From NCBI RefSeq assembly GCF_003675385.1, contig NZ_RCWZ01000006.1:1-64000 (forward strand): DNA of 64,000 nt, read 5' to 3'. Both the position numbers and the translations under genes were made by a program. This document shows positions 51,652 to 61,533 of the stretch, in pieces. Origin of the DNA: Mucilaginibacter kameinonensis. Lineage in GTDB: Bacteria; Bacteroidota; Bacteroidia; Sphingobacteriales; Sphingobacteriaceae. Within the stretch, counting starts at the first letter, position 1. Each line of letters starts with the position of its first letter. The notes under the pieces were generated by a model that was given only the letters and a program-made list of their open reading frames with translations, had not been told where the DNA came from and made no database searches.

Positions 51652-53670
51652 ATGAACTGGTGGCAATATTTATTACTGGTAAACATATACCTGTTGCTGT
51701 TTTATGGGTTTTATGTGCTTTTGCTTCGAAAAGAAACCTTTTTTCAGCTTAACAGGCTTTACCTGGTAAGCGCCGCCCTGTTATCATTTATGATACCCGT
51801 TATCCAGGCCGACTGGGTACAAAACCTCTTTATCACCCAGCAGGTAAAATACACGCTGTACAGCGGCCCGGTGGCTGTTTATCATTTTAAACCGATAGAA
51901 GAATCGCCGGTAAGTATAGGTGAGATCCTGTTTTTGGTATATGTAGCAGGTATTGTGTTTTTGTCGGTAAGATTGGTATGGCAGCTGTTTAAGCTAAAAA
52001 AAGTGATCAGCCAGCCCGAACCTCAGGTATCTTATTCCTTTTTCAAGACCGTAAAACTAAATGCCGATGGTGAAGCCAACGAAGCTATAGCCACACACGA
52101 AGATGTGCACGCCAAGCAATGGCACTCGGCTGATGTACTGTTAATTGAATTAGTGATGATCATTAACTGGTTTAACCCAATAGTGTATTTCTATCGCAGG
52201 GCTATAAAACATATCCACGAGTTTATTGCCGACAGGCATGCGGTTGAAGCCGGTACCGACAAGGCCGACTACGCCATGCTGCTCTTAAGCCAAACCTTTA
52301 ATACGCCAACCCATGGCCTGGTTAATTCATTTTTTAATAAAAGCTTATTAAAAGAACGCATTATTATGTTGCAGAAAAATAAATCGCACCGGATATCGCT
52401 GGCTAAATATGGGCTTTCGGCCCCATTATTTATTTTGATGATGATCCTCTCGTCAGCAACTATTAATAACAGTGATGCCATTTCAGTTATCAATACTAAA
52501 GCTGATAAGGTTTTTTCAACCCCGGCCAGTAAGGTAACAGAAATTACCATTGATGAACCAATCCGTGCTGAAAAGCACATTGTAGCTGCAGCTGATACTA
52601 CCCCTATTTATACTTCGGTTGAAAAAGTGCCCGAATTTTCGGGAGGACTACAGGCTTTCGGTAAATTTCTTCAAAGTAATCTCAGATATCCTGCTAACGC
52701 CCGCGCGCAAAGGATCCAGGGCAGGGTGATCATCACTTTTGTTGTTGAAAGAGATGGTGCACTTTCAAATGAAAAGGTAGTAAGGGGCATTACCGATGAC
52801 TTGAACAATGAAGCTTTAAGGGTGATAAAATTATCGCCTAACTGGAAACCTGGCATGCAGGGTAATCGTACTGTGAGGACTCAATATTCGGTACCTATCA
52901 GTTTTAAACTTGCCGCTGACGAGGATACCATAAAGACTACTACACCTGCAAAATTCTCAATAGCGTCGGCTCAACCCGGTTCCGATCAGGTATTTACAGC
53001 AGTTGAGCAGGTGCCGGAGTTTAAGGGTGGGATAAACGCGTTTGGTAAGTTTCTGGCAACTAATATCAGGTATCCTAAAGATGCCCGTGAAAAAAATATC
53101 CAGGGCAGGGTGGTTGCTACTTTTGTTGTTGAAAAAGATGGTTCTTTGTCTGATTTCAAAGTTCTGAGAGGAATAGGTTATGGCTGTGATGAAGAAGCAA
53201 TAAGGGTGCTGAAGTTATCTCCCGAATGGAAACCCGGTACTCAAAACGGTCGCGCTGTAAGGGTACAATATAGCGTGCCAATCAGTTTTACACTTGCTGG
53301 CGGCACACCCACTAAGCCCGGTGAAAATAAAACCGGCGCTGTTGTAACCGGAGATGCAAATACCTCTTCACTGGCAGCGCAGCTACGGAAAGATTCAAGC
53401 AGGGCTACATTTTCAATACGGGATGGTTTTGAAAATGGGGCACAGCCGTTATATGTAATTGATGGTGTAACCCAGTCAAAATCGTTTGTCCTCAAAAACA
53501 TTAACCCCGATGATATTTCAAGCATTACTGTTTGGAAGGATAAAAACGCAACCGCTATTTATGGTGAAAGGGGGGCAAACGGTGTTATACAGATCACTAC
53601 CAAGACCGAAGCAAAAAGGAAAGCAGCGGAAGGTACCGTTATAAAAGGAGCTGTTATCAAGAACAATTGA
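51652..53670 (+). CDS. M56 (BlaR1-like) peptidase fused to two TonB C-terminal domains and a plug-like tail
   Basis: The 672-residue protein has four membrane helices around the M56 domain (LLLVNIYLLLFYGFYVLLL, later ILFLVYVAGIVFLSVRLVWQ) and the zinc motif H149-E-D-V-H153 with the third ligand in HEFIADRHAV. Instead of a penicillin-binding sensor it carries two successive TonB C-terminal domains (~325-415 and ~445-540; each PEF-GG-AFGKF then GRVIxTFVVExDG) and a C-terminal segment (YVIDGVTQSKSFVLKNINPD, then AIYGERGANGVIQITTK) like TonB receptor plug domains. It follows the BlaI gene with 2 bases between. Confidence 0.92.
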   Translation: MNWWQYLLLVNIYLLLFYGFYVLLLRKETFFQLNRLYLVSAALLSFMIPVIQADWVQNLFITQQVKYTLYSGPVAVYHFKPIEESPVSIGEILFLVYVAGIVFLSVRLVWQLFKLKKVISQPEPQVSYSFFKTVKLNADGEANEAIATHEDVHAKQWHSADVLLIELVMIINWFNPIVYFYRRAIKHIHEFIADRHAVEAGTDKADYAMLLLSQTFNTPTHGLVNSFFNKSLLKERIIMLQKNKSHRISLAKYGLSAPLFILMMILSSATINNSDAISVINTKADKVFSTPASKVTEITIDEPIRAEKHIVAAADTTPIYTSVEKVPEFSGGLQAFGKFLQSNLRYPANARAQRIQGRVIITFVVERDGALSNEKVVRGITDDLNNEALRVIKLSPNWKPGMQGNRTVRTQYSVPISFKLAADEDTIKTTTPAKFSIASAQPGSDQVFTAVEQVPEFKGGINAFGKFLATNIRYPKDAREKNIQGRVVATFVVEKDGSLSDFKVLRGIGYGCDEEAIRVLKLSPEWKPGTQNGRAVRVQYSVPISFTLAGGTPTKPGENKTGAVVTGDANTSSLAAQLRKDSSRATFSIRDGFENGAQPLYVIDGVTQSKSFVLKNINPDDISSITVWKDKNATAIYGERGANGVIQITTKTEAKRKAAEGTVIKGAVIKNN

Positions 53671-53751
53671 TATTAGCAGGATGAAGTTGCATACGCTGCA
53701 AAGTAATTTATTTACAAAATGTTATACCAGCAGCACAACGTTTTTTGGAGT

Positions 53752-53780
53752 TTTGATGTGAATAGATTTGTTTATATTTG
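53752..53780 (+). promoter_or_regulatory. Promoter of the LamG lipoprotein gene
   Basis: TTTG at 53752-53755 and TATATTTG at 53773-53780 are 17 bases apart, matching the Bacteroidota TTTG / TAnnTTTG pattern well; the ATG is at 53805. Confidence 0.55.
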
Positions 53781-53804
53781 TAATTGAAAATATAACCTTA
53801 TCAC

Positions 53805-54836
53805 ATGAAGAAACTTTATCCTCTATTACTACTGGTGGTAGCATTTGCGTTTGCACACACATCCTGCACCAAGCTTACAGATCAGCCCAAGCCGGTGACA
53901 GACAGTACCAAAACCCTTAAAGAAATTTCTTTGAGAGATACACTTACTATGTATACCGGCCAGGCTATACAATTGGATGTAAAAGTCAGGCCAATAAATT
54001 TTGACACAACAAAGCTTGTTTGGGTATCATCAGATACCTCAGTAGCATCCGTTAGCCAATTAGGACGAATTACAGCAAAGAAAGAAGGTAGTTCAAAGGT
54101 TTCTGTCAGTAACGCCGAAAAAACAAAATCAATAAGTTGCACCGTAACAGTAAAGGATAGCCTTACGGTGGGTATGATAGCCTATTACCCTTTCGGGGCT
54201 AACACTGCCGACGTATCTGGCAATGGTAATAATGGCTTCGGATATAATTTAACGCAAGTTGCCGATAGGTTTGGCAATGCCAACGGAGCCTATTATTTTA
54301 ATGGTTACAGCAGTTATATTGTTGTTAAGGATAAACAAACACTTAGGTTGTCGCATACTGATTTTACCATTTCTACCTGGGTGAAACTTGACGTTTATAA
54401 CTATTCATTCGCTTCGCAGATCATTGGTAAAAGGATTCCTGAATTGGGCAACGGGTGGAATATGTCTATTTCGGGATATGATTTCGTTGCAACCGGTCAG
54501 GGTGGTTTAGGATTGCTAACATTTAATGAGAATAACAGTCCGCTATTAACGCTTACTCAGGGAATGGTTTCTTTAAATGCCTGGCATATGATAACCACGG
54601 TATATAATTATCCTACCCACACATTAGCGCTTTATATTGATGGCGTAAAAGACATTACATTTAACGGAATTGCTTCGCCAAATATAACCATAACGGCCGA
54701 TGCTTATATTGGAAGAGATAATCCTGATGTTCCTTCTCCGGGATATTTCCTGAAAGGTGCGTTGGATGATATGCGTTTGTATGACAGGGCGCTGTCCGAC
54801 AAAGAAATTAAAAAACTTTATAAGGCTACAAATTGA
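53805..54836 (+). CDS. Lipoprotein with BIG2-like and LamG (concanavalin A-like) domains
   Basis: The 343-residue protein has a lipobox with Cys21 (FAHTSC-TKL), a bacterial Ig-like region (~40-115: VKVRPINFDTTKLVWVSSDT, SVASVSQLGRITAKKEGSSK) and a LamG/pentaxin-type domain (~130-340: GMIAYYPFGANTADVSGNGN, then LKGALDDMRLYDRALSDKEI). Such domains bind carbohydrate or protein at the cell surface. It is a single gene bounded by its own promoter and a hairpin terminator. Confidence 0.9.
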   Translation: MKKLYPLLLLVVAFAFAHTSCTKLTDQPKPVTDSTKTLKEISLRDTLTMYTGQAIQLDVKVRPINFDTTKLVWVSSDTSVASVSQLGRITAKKEGSSKVSVSNAEKTKSISCTVTVKDSLTVGMIAYYPFGANTADVSGNGNNGFGYNLTQVADRFGNANGAYYFNGYSSYIVVKDKQTLRLSHTDFTISTWVKLDVYNYSFASQIIGKRIPELGNGWNMSISGYDFVATGQGGLGLLTFNENNSPLLTLTQGMVSLNAWHMITTVYNYPTHTLALYIDGVKDITFNGIASPNITITADAYIGRDNPDVPSPGYFLKGALDDMRLYDRALSDKEIKKLYKATN

Positions 54837-54855
54837 TCCAATTTAGCCGATAGTT

Positions 54856-54889
54856 AAAACAGGTTTCCTCATGCGGGGAAACCTGTTTT
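54856..54889 (+). terminator. Intrinsic terminator after the LamG lipoprotein
   Basis: AAAACAGGTTTCC (54856-54868) pairs with GGAAACCTGTTTT (54877-54889), a perfect 13-bp stem with an 8-base loop and T-rich right arm. Confidence 0.88.
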
Positions 54890-54939
54890 GCTTTAAAACC
54901 AGCGCATGAAAAGCTAAGTAAAACTATTAAATTAGCCGC

Positions 54940-55623
54940 ATGAAAGGTAACGACCGATTATATCCCTCTGTTTTTCACACCCGCTATGTATCCCTTTCGC
55001 AATTGAGGGATAAAACCATCGAAATAGTAAAACAACTTACCGCCGATAATAAAACATTACTGCTTGCCGATTTTGGCTGCGGTGATATGCCTTACCGTGA
55101 ACTGATTGATCCGATAGTAGGCAAATACCTGGGTATCGACCTGGAAATGAACCCTAAGGCCGAGCATCATATCGGCTTCGACAGCAAAACTACCCTGCCC
55201 GATAATTACTGCGACATTGTACTTAGTAACCAGGTGCTGGAGCATGTAGATACCCCATCAGGTTATTTACAGGAGGCTATGCGCATTTTGAAACCCGGAG
55301 GCTCGGCTATTATTACCACACATGGTTATTGGTTTTATCATCCAACGCCTAATGATTACTGGCGATGGACAAGCGCCGGTTTGCGTAAAACCATCGAAGC
55401 CGAAGGGTTTAAGATCAACTCTTTTTATGGCATCATGGGTTTAGCGGCAAGTGGCTTACAACTCTTTCAGGATGGTATTGCTGTTAAGTTGCCCAAATTT
55501 TTGATTCCTCCTTTTGCTTTGGTAATGCAGGCTATGATTGGCTTATTTAACAAAATAAATACACAGGCCCAGCGCGACCGCGATGGCGCTATCTATGTTA
55601 TTGTTGCCCAAAAGCCCCTTTAA
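54940..55623 (+). CDS. Class I SAM-dependent methyltransferase
   Basis: The 227-residue protein has the SAM motif I LADFGCGDMPYREL, motif with LGIDLEMNPKAEHH, and VLSNQVLEHVDTPSGYLQEA, as in the Methyltransf_11 group. A long C-terminal tail includes a hydrophobic segment (FLIPPFALVMQAMIGLF) that may bind membrane. The following genes are another methyltransferase, a GT4 and a flippase, which places it in glycan or lipid modification (inference). Substrate unknown. Confidence 0.88.
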   Translation: MKGNDRLYPSVFHTRYVSLSQLRDKTIEIVKQLTADNKTLLLADFGCGDMPYRELIDPIVGKYLGIDLEMNPKAEHHIGFDSKTTLPDNYCDIVLSNQVLEHVDTPSGYLQEAMRILKPGGSAIITTHGYWFYHPTPNDYWRWTSAGLRKTIEAEGFKINSFYGIMGLAASGLQLFQDGIAVKLPKFLIPPFALVMQAMIGLFNKINTQAQRDRDGAIYVIVAQKPL

Positions 55624-55633
55624 TATTATTTAT

Positions 55634-55641
55634 TAACTTTG
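55634..55641 (+). promoter_or_regulatory. -7 promoter box before the second methyltransferase gene
   Basis: TAACTTTG matches TAnnTTTG exactly, 38 bases before the ATG at 55680. Confidence 0.5.
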
Positions 55642-55679
55642 TACTTGCAAAGCATAGCTTTATATACTCTGTATCTGTA

Positions 55680-56447
55680 ATGATTGAAACTCCGAACCGC
55701 GAAAATGTAGTGTCTTATTATGATGAGCACGTTAAAAACAAGCTTAATGATTATATTGTAGTTAACCCCCGTATTGAGTTTGGGTGGGATACCATTAAGC
55801 GTTTTACGCCATCAAGCCCGGCCCGAGTTTTAGAGGTAGGTTGTGGTATGGGCAATATTTGTTCGCGGATGCGTAAATCCTGGCCTAATGCCGTTATTAC
55901 AGGTATTGATATCAGCACCATGTCTATCCAGATTGCGCAAAAGCTTTTTGGCGACAGCAAACTAAATTTTAAGGAAAGCATCCTTACCACTGACACTTTT
56001 AATGAGCAGTTCGACCTGATCATTTTCATGGATGTGTATGAGCACATTGCTGTTACCGACAGGCCGGCCGTTCATGCCGCGCTTGCTAAAATTTTGCGGA
56101 ACAAGGGCCGTATTGTTTTAACTGTGCCTACGCCAGCAAACTTAAAGTGGTCGCTGGTGAATAAGCCGGAAACCATGCAGCCGGTTGATGAGCATATCTC
56201 TTTTGATGTTATTGGCAAACTGGCAGCAGATACAGGCACCGAAGTGATTTTTTACGAACTTAAAAACGTGTGGAACGTAGGCGACTACGCGCACATCGTA
56301 TTGGAAAAAAATGACGATTTCGAGGCTGCATTTTTTCATCCGAAACCGGTAACCGCATCTCAACGTAGCAGGAGGATCTTTAATAAGGCTGTTTATAAAT
56401 TAGGCAGCTTCTTCCGCCGGTATTATGTGCGCAAAAAGTTAGGTTGA
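55680..56447 (+). CDS. Class I SAM-dependent methyltransferase
   Basis: The 255-residue protein has motif I VLEVGCGMGNICSRM, the acidic ITGIDISTMSIQIA segment, and FDLIIFMDVYEHIAVTDRPA. It is not closely similar to the preceding methyltransferase. It is followed after one base by the GT4 gene, and the three genes 55680-59067 are tightly packed, so one operon is likely. Role in glycan methylation is an inference. Confidence 0.88.
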   Translation: MIETPNRENVVSYYDEHVKNKLNDYIVVNPRIEFGWDTIKRFTPSSPARVLEVGCGMGNICSRMRKSWPNAVITGIDISTMSIQIAQKLFGDSKLNFKESILTTDTFNEQFDLIIFMDVYEHIAVTDRPAVHAALAKILRNKGRIVLTVPTPANLKWSLVNKPETMQPVDEHISFDVIGKLAADTGTEVIFYELKNVWNVGDYAHIVLEKNDDFEAAFFHPKPVTASQRSRRIFNKAVYKLGSFFRRYYVRKKLG

Positions 56448-56448
56448 T

Positions 56449-57582
56449 ATGAGCGGGTCATATAACTTATGTATCATAAAGCCCAATAAGTCCGCTTTTT
56501 CCGAAACCTTCATTCAGGCGCATATAGATGGCCTGGCCGGTAATAAAAAAGTGCTGTACGGCGGTGCCTTCCCTTTGTATGACCATGAGGGAAAAACACT
56601 GATCCGTTCAAAACTGGGTCTGCTGAGTTATCTGATCCAAAAGCGGATTTTTAAAAAGAAAAATATTGGGGTACGTACCCGTGCCCTGTATAAATATCTC
56701 AAAGTTAATAAAATAGACGCTGTTTTTGCCGAATACGGCATGGTTGGCGCATCGGTTACAGAAGCCTGTAAAATGGCAGGAGTTCCACTAATCATCCATT
56801 TTCATGGGGCCGATGTTTATCATCATGATACAGTTGCCGCCTACGCCGAACTTTACCAGGATGCTTTCAGGTACGCGAGTGCTTTTATTGCCGTGTCGGT
56901 AGATATGGCAGCGACGCTGAAAGAAATGGGGGCGCCTGCCGACAAGGTATATACCGCTTCGTGCGGTGTGGATACTGCCGCTTTTCCGTTACTTGATATA
57001 TCGGCCTCGGCCAAAGATTTTTTATTTGTAGGGCGTTTTGTAGAGAAAAAATCCCCGCAATCATTAGTTAAAGCATTTAAGATCGTCCTGGAACAGCATC
57101 CGGATGCGAGGCTTTGGATGGCAGGCGGCGGCCCGCTGTTTGATGAAACCGAGGCACTGATCGCGGAGCTTGGGCTTAGCGAGCAGATCACGCTTACCGG
57201 GGTATTGAAGCCGGAAGAGATCAGGGAATTGATGAAACGCATGCGGGCATTTGTACAACATTCGGTTACTGCTGCCAATGGCGATAAAGAAGGTACCCCG
57301 GTTACTGTATTGGAGGCATCATCATCGGGGCTTCCTGTGGTTTCAACCCGGCATTCAGGAATTAAGGAAGCTGTTGTCGACGGTAAAACAGGTTTCCTGG
57401 TTGATGAGTATGATATAACCGGAATGGCCGAACGAATGATAACCCTGGCAGAATCTGTTGAACTGGCCGTGCAAATGGGTAAAGCTGCACGCAACCACAT
57501 GATTGATAATTACGATATTAACCTGCGTATGGCTTTGCTTGATAACATTGTTCAGAACAGCATCAATAGTAAAGCGAACTAA
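56449..57582 (+). CDS. Glycosyltransferase family 4
   Basis: The 377-residue GT-B enzyme has an N-terminal acceptor domain (MAGVPLIIHFHGADVYHHDT), and the donor domain LFVGRFVEKKSPQSLVKAF and the EX7E-type EGTPVTVLEASSSGLPVVST. It transfers a sugar from an activated nucleotide donor to a growing glycan. The stop abuts the flippase start with no gap. Specificity unknown. Confidence 0.92.
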   Translation: MSGSYNLCIIKPNKSAFSETFIQAHIDGLAGNKKVLYGGAFPLYDHEGKTLIRSKLGLLSYLIQKRIFKKKNIGVRTRALYKYLKVNKIDAVFAEYGMVGASVTEACKMAGVPLIIHFHGADVYHHDTVAAYAELYQDAFRYASAFIAVSVDMAATLKEMGAPADKVYTASCGVDTAAFPLLDISASAKDFLFVGRFVEKKSPQSLVKAFKIVLEQHPDARLWMAGGGPLFDETEALIAELGLSEQITLTGVLKPEEIRELMKRMRAFVQHSVTAANGDKEGTPVTVLEASSSGLPVVSTRHSGIKEAVVDGKTGFLVDEYDITGMAERMITLAESVELAVQMGKAARNHMIDNYDINLRMALLDNIVQNSINSKAN

Positions 57583-59067
57583 ATGAACCTATTACAGAAA
57601 CAGGGATTTTTCAACAGCCTCATACTTTATGCTGGGGTTGCGTTGGGTTTCTTAAATCTTACTATTCTTTTTCAGCGGATCCTTACTACAGAAGAGATCG
57701 GTTTCTTTATTTTAATGGGAACCATATCGTTGCTTTATGCCCAGTTTGCAGGATTGGGTATAGGTAATATCATCCTTAAATATTTCCCATACTATCGCAG
57801 TGATGATAAAAAGCATGGCGGTTTTGCATCTTTTGTAGCTGTTTGGTGCCTGATTGGTTTTGTGGCCTTTACCGTATGTTTTGTGATTTTTAAAGATTTA
57901 ATTATCAGCAACTATAAAGACAAGGACGGTGCCTCGCTGCTTATTAAATATTTTTACTACCTCATTCCTTTATCGTTTTTGGTGCTGGTGTTCTCCGTGC
58001 TCGAAAACATGGCGCTTACGGTATTTAAAAATGTACTATCCTCTTTTTTGCGCGAGGTTGGGTTGCGCTTGTTTACAACTGTCGCTATCTTATTAATAGC
58101 CGTTAAGCTGATTGATTATCATGTTTTCTTGCAGATCTACATTATTGCCAACCTGGTAGCAGTAGTGGTATTGCTTGTTTATATCGCCAAAGGCAGCCAC
58201 TTTAAGTTTTCGGCCGTTGGCGCGCAGTTATTGGGCGAGCGAAAGACATTTCTAAGCTATGGCATCTTTACGGTATTAAGTGGCAGCTCATTTGTAATGA
58301 TCCAGAACCTTGATACCATTATGCTGAGCATGCTCACGAAAGAGTCGTTCAGTTATGTGGGGATCTATGGTACCTTTTTCGCTATTGCCGTAGTTATCAG
58401 TTTACCGGCAAAGGCGCTGAGCCGTACTTCGTTGCAGATCATAGCGCAATCGTGGGTTACCAATGACATTGCCAAAATTGGTAAAATCTATTACAAAACT
58501 TCAGTAGTGCAGATGCTTATTGGCTGCCTGCTGTTTATAGGCTTGGTTATCAACAGGCAGTTTATAGTAATGCTATTGCATAAACATGATTATGCTCCTT
58601 ATTTCAACGTGTTTATTGTTGTTGGTGTGGCGTTTTTGGTTGATATGACAGGTGGCCTAAACGGTTACATCATGAATGTATCCAAATATTACCGCCTTAC
58701 TACTGTTTTTATTGTTTCGGCAGTAGTGCTTTGTGTGGTATCAAACTGGATCCTGATACCACGTATGGGTATGATGGGTGCAGCCGTATCTTACCTGCTT
58801 ACCATGTTTTTATTAAATTTTGCGTATTGGCTGTTTATTAAAATCAAGTTCAATCTGCAGCCCTTTGCAAAAGCGCACCTATATATCTTAATGATCTTTA
58901 CGGTTTGCCTGCTGATAGGGCTCTATCTTCCGCCGTTAAAAAATGTGGTTTTAGATATGGTTTACCGCTCGGCCATTGTTGGTGTGGTGTATGTATTTTT
59001 TGCCTATGTTTTAAAAATTTCAGAGGATATTAATGTTATATTTGATCGCGTACTGAAAAAAGTATGA
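57583..59067 (+). CDS. Polysaccharide flippase (Wzx/MATE-like)
   Basis: The 494-residue protein has about 12-14 membrane helices with the start segments FFNSLILYAGVALGFLNLTI and AQFAGLGIGNIILKYFP, typical of the polysaccharide export (Wzx/MurJ-like) superfamily. It would flip lipid-linked sugar units across the inner membrane. It follows the GT4 gene immediately, and with the two methyltransferases forms a small glycan cluster; no Wzy or ligase was seen in the window. Confidence 0.9.
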   Translation: MNLLQKQGFFNSLILYAGVALGFLNLTILFQRILTTEEIGFFILMGTISLLYAQFAGLGIGNIILKYFPYYRSDDKKHGGFASFVAVWCLIGFVAFTVCFVIFKDLIISNYKDKDGASLLIKYFYYLIPLSFLVLVFSVLENMALTVFKNVLSSFLREVGLRLFTTVAILLIAVKLIDYHVFLQIYIIANLVAVVVLLVYIAKGSHFKFSAVGAQLLGERKTFLSYGIFTVLSGSSFVMIQNLDTIMLSMLTKESFSYVGIYGTFFAIAVVISLPAKALSRTSLQIIAQSWVTNDIAKIGKIYYKTSVVQMLIGCLLFIGLVINRQFIVMLLHKHDYAPYFNVFIVVGVAFLVDMTGGLNGYIMNVSKYYRLTTVFIVSAVVLCVVSNWILIPRMGMMGAAVSYLLTMFLLNFAYWLFIKIKFNLQPFAKAHLYILMIFTVCLLIGLYLPPLKNVVLDMVYRSAIVGVVYVFFAYVLKISEDINVIFDRVLKKV

Positions 59068-59505
59068 TCAGGACGCGTTGAGTACTAAATAACCTAACCT
59101 ATCGCAATAAATTACATGAGCAAAACTTTTGCACAAACCTTATTGGTATCCCCTTATATTAAAGCTACGCCGTTTGCTTCATTGGCCAGATGGCATTTGC
59201 CGGCTAATGAAAAACAGGCATTACGCAGGCTTCCAACCAGCTTCTTCATCTTATACTGTTTAAAAGTTTTTGATAAATTGAACATTATAATTAACAATCC
59301 CGTAAAAGAGACTAAAATGCCGTTGTGCTTTACCGGTATTTACGAAGCCTGGATTAACAATTTAATATTTTATTGTCCCCTGATTGAGTTAAATCATTTT
59401 TGACTGGCTTTAAAATGTTTTTGTTACAGGTTAAAATATTTTGAAAATTTAGTAATGTGAAGGATAATTATTATCATTATCCGTTAATTTAAGCTATGCA
59501 CCCTA
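59068..59505. other. Intergenic region with an uncertain 95-codon open frame
   Basis: The frame 59116-59403 (+) starts MSKTFAQTLLVSPYIKATPF and ends CPLIELNHF. It has no signal peptide, motif or clear ribosome site, so it may be chance. A small dyad GGATAAT (59462-59468) / ATTATCC (59476-59482) lies near the end of the gap. The promoter for the CHU_C gene is expected here, but no exact TAnnTTTG was found. Confidence 0.4.
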
Positions 59506-61533
59506 ATGCCTCTTCGCTTGTGTAAACCTTTTTTAAGGGCAATGTTTTGCCTTTTCTTTTTCCCCTTAGTTGGTTTTAGCCGGGTATCCGCTCCTGGGTC
59601 GACAATCAATAAAGAGGGGCGGATTGCGAATTCGCGACTGACCTCTGATAATTTAGTCCCAGCCCCATTGCAGGCCATAACCATTTGTTCTGCTGCAGCG
59701 GCTGTACTTAACGGTGATGTAAAAACGCCAACGCCTAATAGTTATCTATGGCAAATAAACCGTGGCGGGAGCTGGGTTAGCGCGCCATCTACCAATACCC
59801 TGAAAGATTATATTACATCTTCACTTACCAATACTGGTACAACAAGTATAGTGTATAGTTTGCGCAGGCAAATTACTACCGGCGGCGTAATTGCTTATGA
59901 TTCGTTTTATGATGTTACAGTAAGGCCTATAAGCGCGGTTACCAATAATACTATTTCGGCACCGGCGGTTACCCAGTTTTGTACTACCGGAGACCCTACT
60001 GCTATTACCGGTACCACCGCTGCAGGTGGTGATGGTACCTACGCTTATCAGTGGCAATCATCAACAGATAACATAACATTTACCGATATTGCCGGGGCAA
60101 CATCCAAAAACTACGACCCGCCAACATTGAGCGGTGATATTTATTATCGCCGTGTAGTTACATCCGGTGCATGTACAACATCTTTAATCAGTAATGTGGT
60201 TGTATTTAAGGTTTCTCCGGCTCCTCAGCCGCCGCCGCCCTTAACTAAAGCTGTAAGCACTTGTTCCGGCACTTCGGTTGTAATAACCTTAGACTCGCCA
60301 CCGGGTGCGGCAAAATATTACTGGTACGATTCGCCGGCTAAGAATACATTGGTGGGTTCAGGTGAATCCTTTACAACACCGGTTTTATTTGCCAGCACAA
60401 AGTATTATGTTGAAGCATCAAACGGTACTTGCAGCAGTCAGTTAACAACCGTGCAGGTAACAGTTACTCCTGCGCCGGATGTTCCGAGCTTTGCTCAAAG
60501 TATAGTTAATGCATGTACAGGTTCGGCAGCAACACTTACCGTTCAAAACGCGCAAAGCGGCGTTGTTTACAACTGGTATGGCAGTCCAACAGATCTTAAT
60601 ATTATACATACCGGAAGCAGTTACACACTTAGCAATGTAACAGGAGGAATAAAGTTTTATGTAGAGGCTGTTAATACAACAGGTTGTATTTCTGCGTCGC
60701 GTGGTATTGTAAGCTTATCTGTGGTTGGCTTACCGGTGGTTACGGTAAACAGTACAAGTACCAGTATCTGCCCAGGAACAAGTGCTACATTATCCGCATC
60801 GTCTTCAGATGCCGCGGCAGTTTTATCCTGGTATGACGCGCCTACCGGTGGCACTTTGCTTGCTAAAGGCAATACTTACGTTACCGTTAAGCTGAGCGCG
60901 GCAAAAACTTACTATGTAGAGGCAACCAATACTGCCGGATGTAATACCAACGGAAGAACCCCGGTGCAGGTACAAATGACTAAGCCGCTTGATGCGCCTG
61001 TGGTAACTGTTGGTGATGTTACATCATCAAGTGTAACTTTTAACTGGAAAGCGGTAAATGGCGCTACCAGCTACCAGGTAAGTACCGATAATGGTTCAAC
61101 CTATACTACACCAAGCTCAGGCAGCGGCGGTTTAACGCATACGGTAAGTAATCTTGGTATTAATCAGCCGGTAACTATTACGGTTAAAGCTTTGGGTGCA
61201 ACATCATGTACGCTAAGTGAGGCCTCGGCAGCTGTTACGGCTACCACTATCGACAATAACAATATCATATACGTGGCCAATAATTTTACCCCCAATGGCG
61301 ACGGAAATAACGATATCATCTACGTACATGGCAAAAATATCAGCACACTTTCATTTTACGTATATGATCAGTGGGGCCAGCTGTTGTTTACATCAACCGA
61401 TGTCAATAAAGGATGGGATGGTTATTTTAAAGGATCATTGATGCCCGTGGGTGTATATGTGTACTATTTAAAAGCAACAATGAATAATGGGGCGCAATTG
61501 ACTAAAAAGGGAACAATTACGCTATTACGATGA
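59506..61533 (+). CDS. Secreted multi-domain protein with gliding-motility/T9SS type B (CHU_C) C-terminal domain
   Basis: The 675-residue protein has a signal-like start (RAMFCLFFFPLVGFSRVSAP), several Ig-like beta domains with repeated YYVEA and W/Y motifs (AKYYWYDSPAKNTLVGSGES, AAVLSWYDAPTGGTLLAKGN), a fibronectin-III-like module (~490-580) and a C-terminal CHU_C domain: NNFTPNGDGNNDIIYVHG, YDQWGQLLFTS, LMPVGVYVYYLKAT. CHU_C directs type IX secretion of the type B class. The stop overlaps the next gene's ATG. Confidence 0.93.
   Translation: MPLRLCKPFLRAMFCLFFFPLVGFSRVSAPGSTINKEGRIANSRLTSDNLVPAPLQAITICSAAAAVLNGDVKTPTPNSYLWQINRGGSWVSAPSTNTLKDYITSSLTNTGTTSIVYSLRRQITTGGVIAYDSFYDVTVRPISAVTNNTISAPAVTQFCTTGDPTAITGTTAAGGDGTYAYQWQSSTDNITFTDIAGATSKNYDPPTLSGDIYYRRVVTSGACTTSLISNVVVFKVSPAPQPPPPLTKAVSTCSGTSVVITLDSPPGAAKYYWYDSPAKNTLVGSGESFTTPVLFASTKYYVEASNGTCSSQLTTVQVTVTPAPDVPSFAQSIVNACTGSAATLTVQNAQSGVVYNWYGSPTDLNIIHTGSSYTLSNVTGGIKFYVEAVNTTGCISASRGIVSLSVVGLPVVTVNSTSTSICPGTSATLSASSSDAAAVLSWYDAPTGGTLLAKGNTYVTVKLSAAKTYYVEATNTAGCNTNGRTPVQVQMTKPLDAPVVTVGDVTSSSVTFNWKAVNGATSYQVSTDNGSTYTTPSSGSGGLTHTVSNLGINQPVTITVKALGATSCTLSEASAAVTATTIDNNNIIYVANNFTPNGDGNNDIIYVHGKNISTLSFYVYDQWGQLLFTSTDVNKGWDGYFKGSLMPVGVYVYYLKATMNNGAQLTKKGTITLLR

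Noticed and set aside
59116..59403. 95-codon frame after the flippase
   Set aside because: No motif, signal or ribosome site; kept only as an uncertain frame in the region entry.
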